Source of the DNA: Telluria antibiotica
Lineage (GTDB): Bacteria > Pseudomonadota > Gammaproteobacteria > Burkholderiales > Burkholderiaceae_D
Length of the DNA: 64,000 nucleotides
Direction: 5' to 3'
Assembly: GCF_011682055.1 (NCBI RefSeq)
Contig: NZ_JAAQOM010000010.1
Span: 124,001-188,000 of the forward strand
Shown one piece after another: positions 62,087-64,000 of the stretch. The stretch's first letter is position 1. Every line of letters begins with the position of its first letter. Made by a program: the position numbers and the translations under genes. Below the pieces are notes generated by a model, which was given only the letters and a program-made list of their open reading frames with translations, was not told the origin of the DNA and did not search any database.

Positions 62087-63592
62087 TCAGAACGCCCAGT
62101 ACGGCCGGCTCGTGCTCGTCGCCATGCCCACGTAGACGTTGCGCCCGAAGAAGAAGGGCAGGCCCCAGTCGAAGGCGTTGCCGCTGCGCTTCTTCGTGTC
62201 GTACTTTCCGCCGACCCAGCCCGCCACCGTGCCGCCCGGCAGGTGGTCGATGTCCGTGATGGTGAACGCCACGTTGCTCGACGCGCTGCCGTCGTAGGCC
62301 ATCACCGTCGCGTTCAGGCTCTGGGGGCTCGTCGGGCAATAGAAGTCCGTGCTCAACGTGCAGGCCGGCAGGCTCGTGTCGTCGAAGTACAGGCCGTTCG
62401 ACCCGCTGTCGATGAAGCTGGCGGTCATTGTCGTGCCTTTGTACACGGTCGTGAAGTCGCCGCTGGAATTGGCGACGTAGCGCGTGGCCGTGCCGAGCCC
62501 GTTGTTCGGCTGCGTGCCGATGCCGAACGTGAGCGTCCCCTTGAGCGACGTCGCGCCGGACGCACCGACGGCCGGCAGCGACACGACGACGCCGTTGTTG
62601 TCGCCGGCGAAGGCGCCGACCGGATTCGCGACCTGCTTGTCCAGCGCCAGCGCCGTCGACGTGCACGTGCCGCTCGCACAGGCGTAATACGTCGCGCTGA
62701 TGGCGCTGCTCGCGCACGCCTGGCCGCAATCTTCCTTGAACAGCCCGACACCGAGGATGCCGTTGGCGCCCAGCGTCGCGACGGTGTTCATGCTGCTGCC
62801 GGTGCTGCTGCACGACGTCGGTGCCGTCGCCACGCCGCCCGGCGCCTGGCCGATGAGCTGGATCGATTGCGCCGCGGCCGTCTCGCCGGCCAGCTTGATG
62901 TCGGCCTGCACGATGGCGCCCCATGTGTAGCCGCTCACGAACTGGCCGCATTCGCCGACGGCCGCGCCGGTGCTCGACGTGACGGTCGGCAGTGCCAGCG
63001 CGCCGTCGAGCGGGGCGATCAGGCGGAGGCCGTAGGAGCCCGTGTCGAGCAGCACGTGGTCGATCGTCTGGCAGACCGTCGTGCCGGGGCGGCACACGGT
63101 GACGCTCACGAACGGCGCGTTGAACGGGCCGCCCGCGCCCGCGGGGCCGTTGTCGACGACGATCGGGATCGCGTTCGCGGGCGGCGCCACCGTCACGGCG
63201 ACGCTGTTGCTTGCCTGGCCACACGTGATCGTATAGGTGGCCGTGTAGGCGCCGGCCTGCGCGGCCGGCGTCACCTGCTGGCTGCCGCTCGTGGCGACCT
63301 GGCCGGACCAGGCGCCGGACGCCGTGCATGCCGTCGCGCCCGTGTCCTGCGAGCTCCACGTCAAGGTCAGCGGCTGGCCGGCCGTGACGGTCGCGGTGGA
63401 TGCGGAGATCGCGGCCGTCGGCTGGACGGCGGCCGGCGCGGATGGGCTCGCCACGGACGCTGCGGTCGAGCCGGTGCTGCCGGTGCTGCCGCCACCGCCA
63501 CCGCCACCGCCGCCGCACGCGGTCAGGATCAAACAGGCGCACGTCGTGGCCAGCGCCGCGAGGCCGCGGCGTACATCGAGCATCGTCGTCAT
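62087..63592 (-). CDS. DUF3443 family lipoprotein with aspartic-protease-like motifs
   Basis: This 501-residue protein has a lipoprotein signal (LATTCACLILTAC followed by a glycine run), an Ig-like linker domain (about 60-135, TLTWSSQDTGATAC) and a DUF3443 domain. That domain contains two widely spaced motifs, VLLDTGSYGLRL and SFIDSGSNGLYF, matching the paired DTG motifs of pepsin-like aspartic proteases, and a PCTL...CPTSPQSL-type segment (ACTLSTDFYCPTSP). The start overlaps the DUF2844 stop (ATGA), so the two are coupled. It is probably anchored in the outer membrane. The catalytic reading is inference. Confidence 0.85.
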   Translation of the reverse strand: MTTMLDVRRGLAALATTCACLILTACGGGGGGGGGSTGSTGSTAASVASPSAPAAVQPTAAISASTATVTAGQPLTLTWSSQDTGATACTASGAWSGQVATSGSQQVTPAAQAGAYTATYTITCGQASNSVAVTVAPPANAIPIVVDNGPAGAGGPFNAPFVSVTVCRPGTTVCQTIDHVLLDTGSYGLRLIAPLDGALALPTVTSSTGAAVGECGQFVSGYTWGAIVQADIKLAGETAAAQSIQLIGQAPGGVATAPTSCSSTGSSMNTVATLGANGILGVGLFKEDCGQACASSAISATYYACASGTCTSTALALDKQVANPVGAFAGDNNGVVVSLPAVGASGATSLKGTLTFGIGTQPNNGLGTATRYVANSSGDFTTVYKGTTMTASFIDSGSNGLYFDDTSLPACTLSTDFYCPTSPQSLNATVMAYDGSASSNVAFTITDIDHLPGGTVAGWVGGKYDTKKRSGNAFDWGLPFFFGRNVYVGMATSTSRPYWAF

Positions 63593-64000
63593 TCGAGGGT
63601 ATCCGTGTCAAAGCCGGCCGGCAGCAGGCTGCGCACCCAGGCGCGGCCCGTGTAGGCACGCATGTGGCCGGTCGATTCGATCGTCACGTCCGGAGTCGCG
63701 GCGCGGACCCGGTTGCGGCCCGCCTTCGGGTGGCGTGCGCTTTCGTTCGTGAGCGTGGTGAAATGCTGGCCCAGCAGGTCGCGCAGGTCGGGCAGGAACG
63801 GGCCGTTCCAGGTGACGGCGAATACGACGCCGTCCTTGCCCACGTATTCGCGCACCGTCGTGCCCGTTTCCAGCACCGTCGTGTTGACGGTGTAGCCGGC
63901 GGCCGCCGTAGCGCCAGTCGCCGCCAGCGTCCTCGCCTGGTGCGCGCCCGTCGCGGCGGACAGCGCGCTCGGCGCGCGGCCCAGCGAGGCGAAGCACGGC
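63589..64000 (-). CDS. DUF2844 family exported protein (partial)
   Basis: The N-terminus lies beyond the right edge; 137 codons are present. The visible part contains TVREYVGKDGVVFAVTWNGP, then PDLRDLLGQHFTTL, a basic segment (RHPKAGRNRVRAA) and the C-terminal GHMRAYTGRAWVRSLLPAGF, which together are the signature of DUF2844. The residues before it (ALSAATGAHQARTLAATG) suit the linker following a signal peptide. DUF2844 and DUF3443 genes are usually adjacent, as here, which implies that the proteins act together. Confidence 0.9.
   Translation of the reverse strand, partial: PCFASLGRAPSALSAATGAHQARTLAATGATAAAGYTVNTTVLETGTTVREYVGKDGVVFAVTWNGPFLPDLRDLLGQHFTTLTNESARHPKAGRNRVRAATPDVTIESTGHMRAYTGRAWVRSLLPAGFDTDTLE

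Overview
The window (about 66-70% GC by eye) reads as chromosomal DNA of a betaproteobacterium of the Oxalobacteraceae, most likely Massilia, Telluria or a close relative. The evidence is the argJ - DUF815 ATPase - mutT ... yacG - zapD - coaE - pilD ... pilC - pilB - HlyC/CorC order, the DUF2844/DUF3443 pair, an extended YidD and an Oar-like TonB-dependent receptor. No rRNA, tRNA, CRISPR array, transposase or integrase was seen.

Layout. 1-3.4 kb: the start of a MerR regulator with its palindromic promoter, a small zinc-finger-like unknown, then a promoter/operator region ahead of a two-gene cassette (asparagine-oxygenase-like Fe(II)/2-oxoglutarate enzyme overlapping an AEC exporter). 3.4-7.2 kb: an AI-2E-type permease, argJ, a DUF815 ATPase and mutT. 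7.2-12.3 kb: a DUF1877 gene with the tail of a decayed paralogue, then a compact plus-strand cluster: a subtilase and a PatG C-terminal-like protein (the two halves of a cyanobactin PatA/PatG protease as separate genes), a 304-residue protein whose predicted five strand-strand-helix-helix units suggest an ABBA prenyltransferase, an 80-residue six-cysteine protein that is the best precursor candidate, a squalene-cyclase-like alpha-toroid protein, and a lipoprotein. This cluster is the most novel content of the window. 12.3-15.8 kb (minus): yidD, tautomerase, yacG, zapD, coaE and pilD.

15.9-24.7 kb is an accessory block separating pilD from pilC: exported RidA, a PAS/GAF/GGDEF/EAL protein, a GT39 transferase, a small secreted protein, an SGNH hydrolase divergent from a LysR regulator, and a zinc-ribbon protein. 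24.7-30.8 kb (minus): pilC, pilB, an HlyC/CorC protein, a slipin and a stress-type unknown. 31.1-35.2 kb (minus): a porin - periplasmic binding protein - chemoreceptor run and an orphan ClpP-like protease.

35.4-55.9 kb is a purine and nucleic-acid catabolism region: xdhA-xdhB-xdhC-guaD, an exported adenosine deaminase, a giant TonB-dependent receptor, a lipoprotein 5'-nucleotidase, an S1/P1 nuclease, a MipA/OmpV protein, and on the other strand a BMP-type nucleoside ABC importer. Together these could degrade external nucleic acid to nucleosides, import them and oxidise the bases to urate. 56-64 kb: an alpha/beta hydrolase, an unknown exported protein, a 1151-residue GH54 arabinofuranosidase with extra modules, a YciI protein, and a DUF2844/DUF3443 pair cut by the window end.
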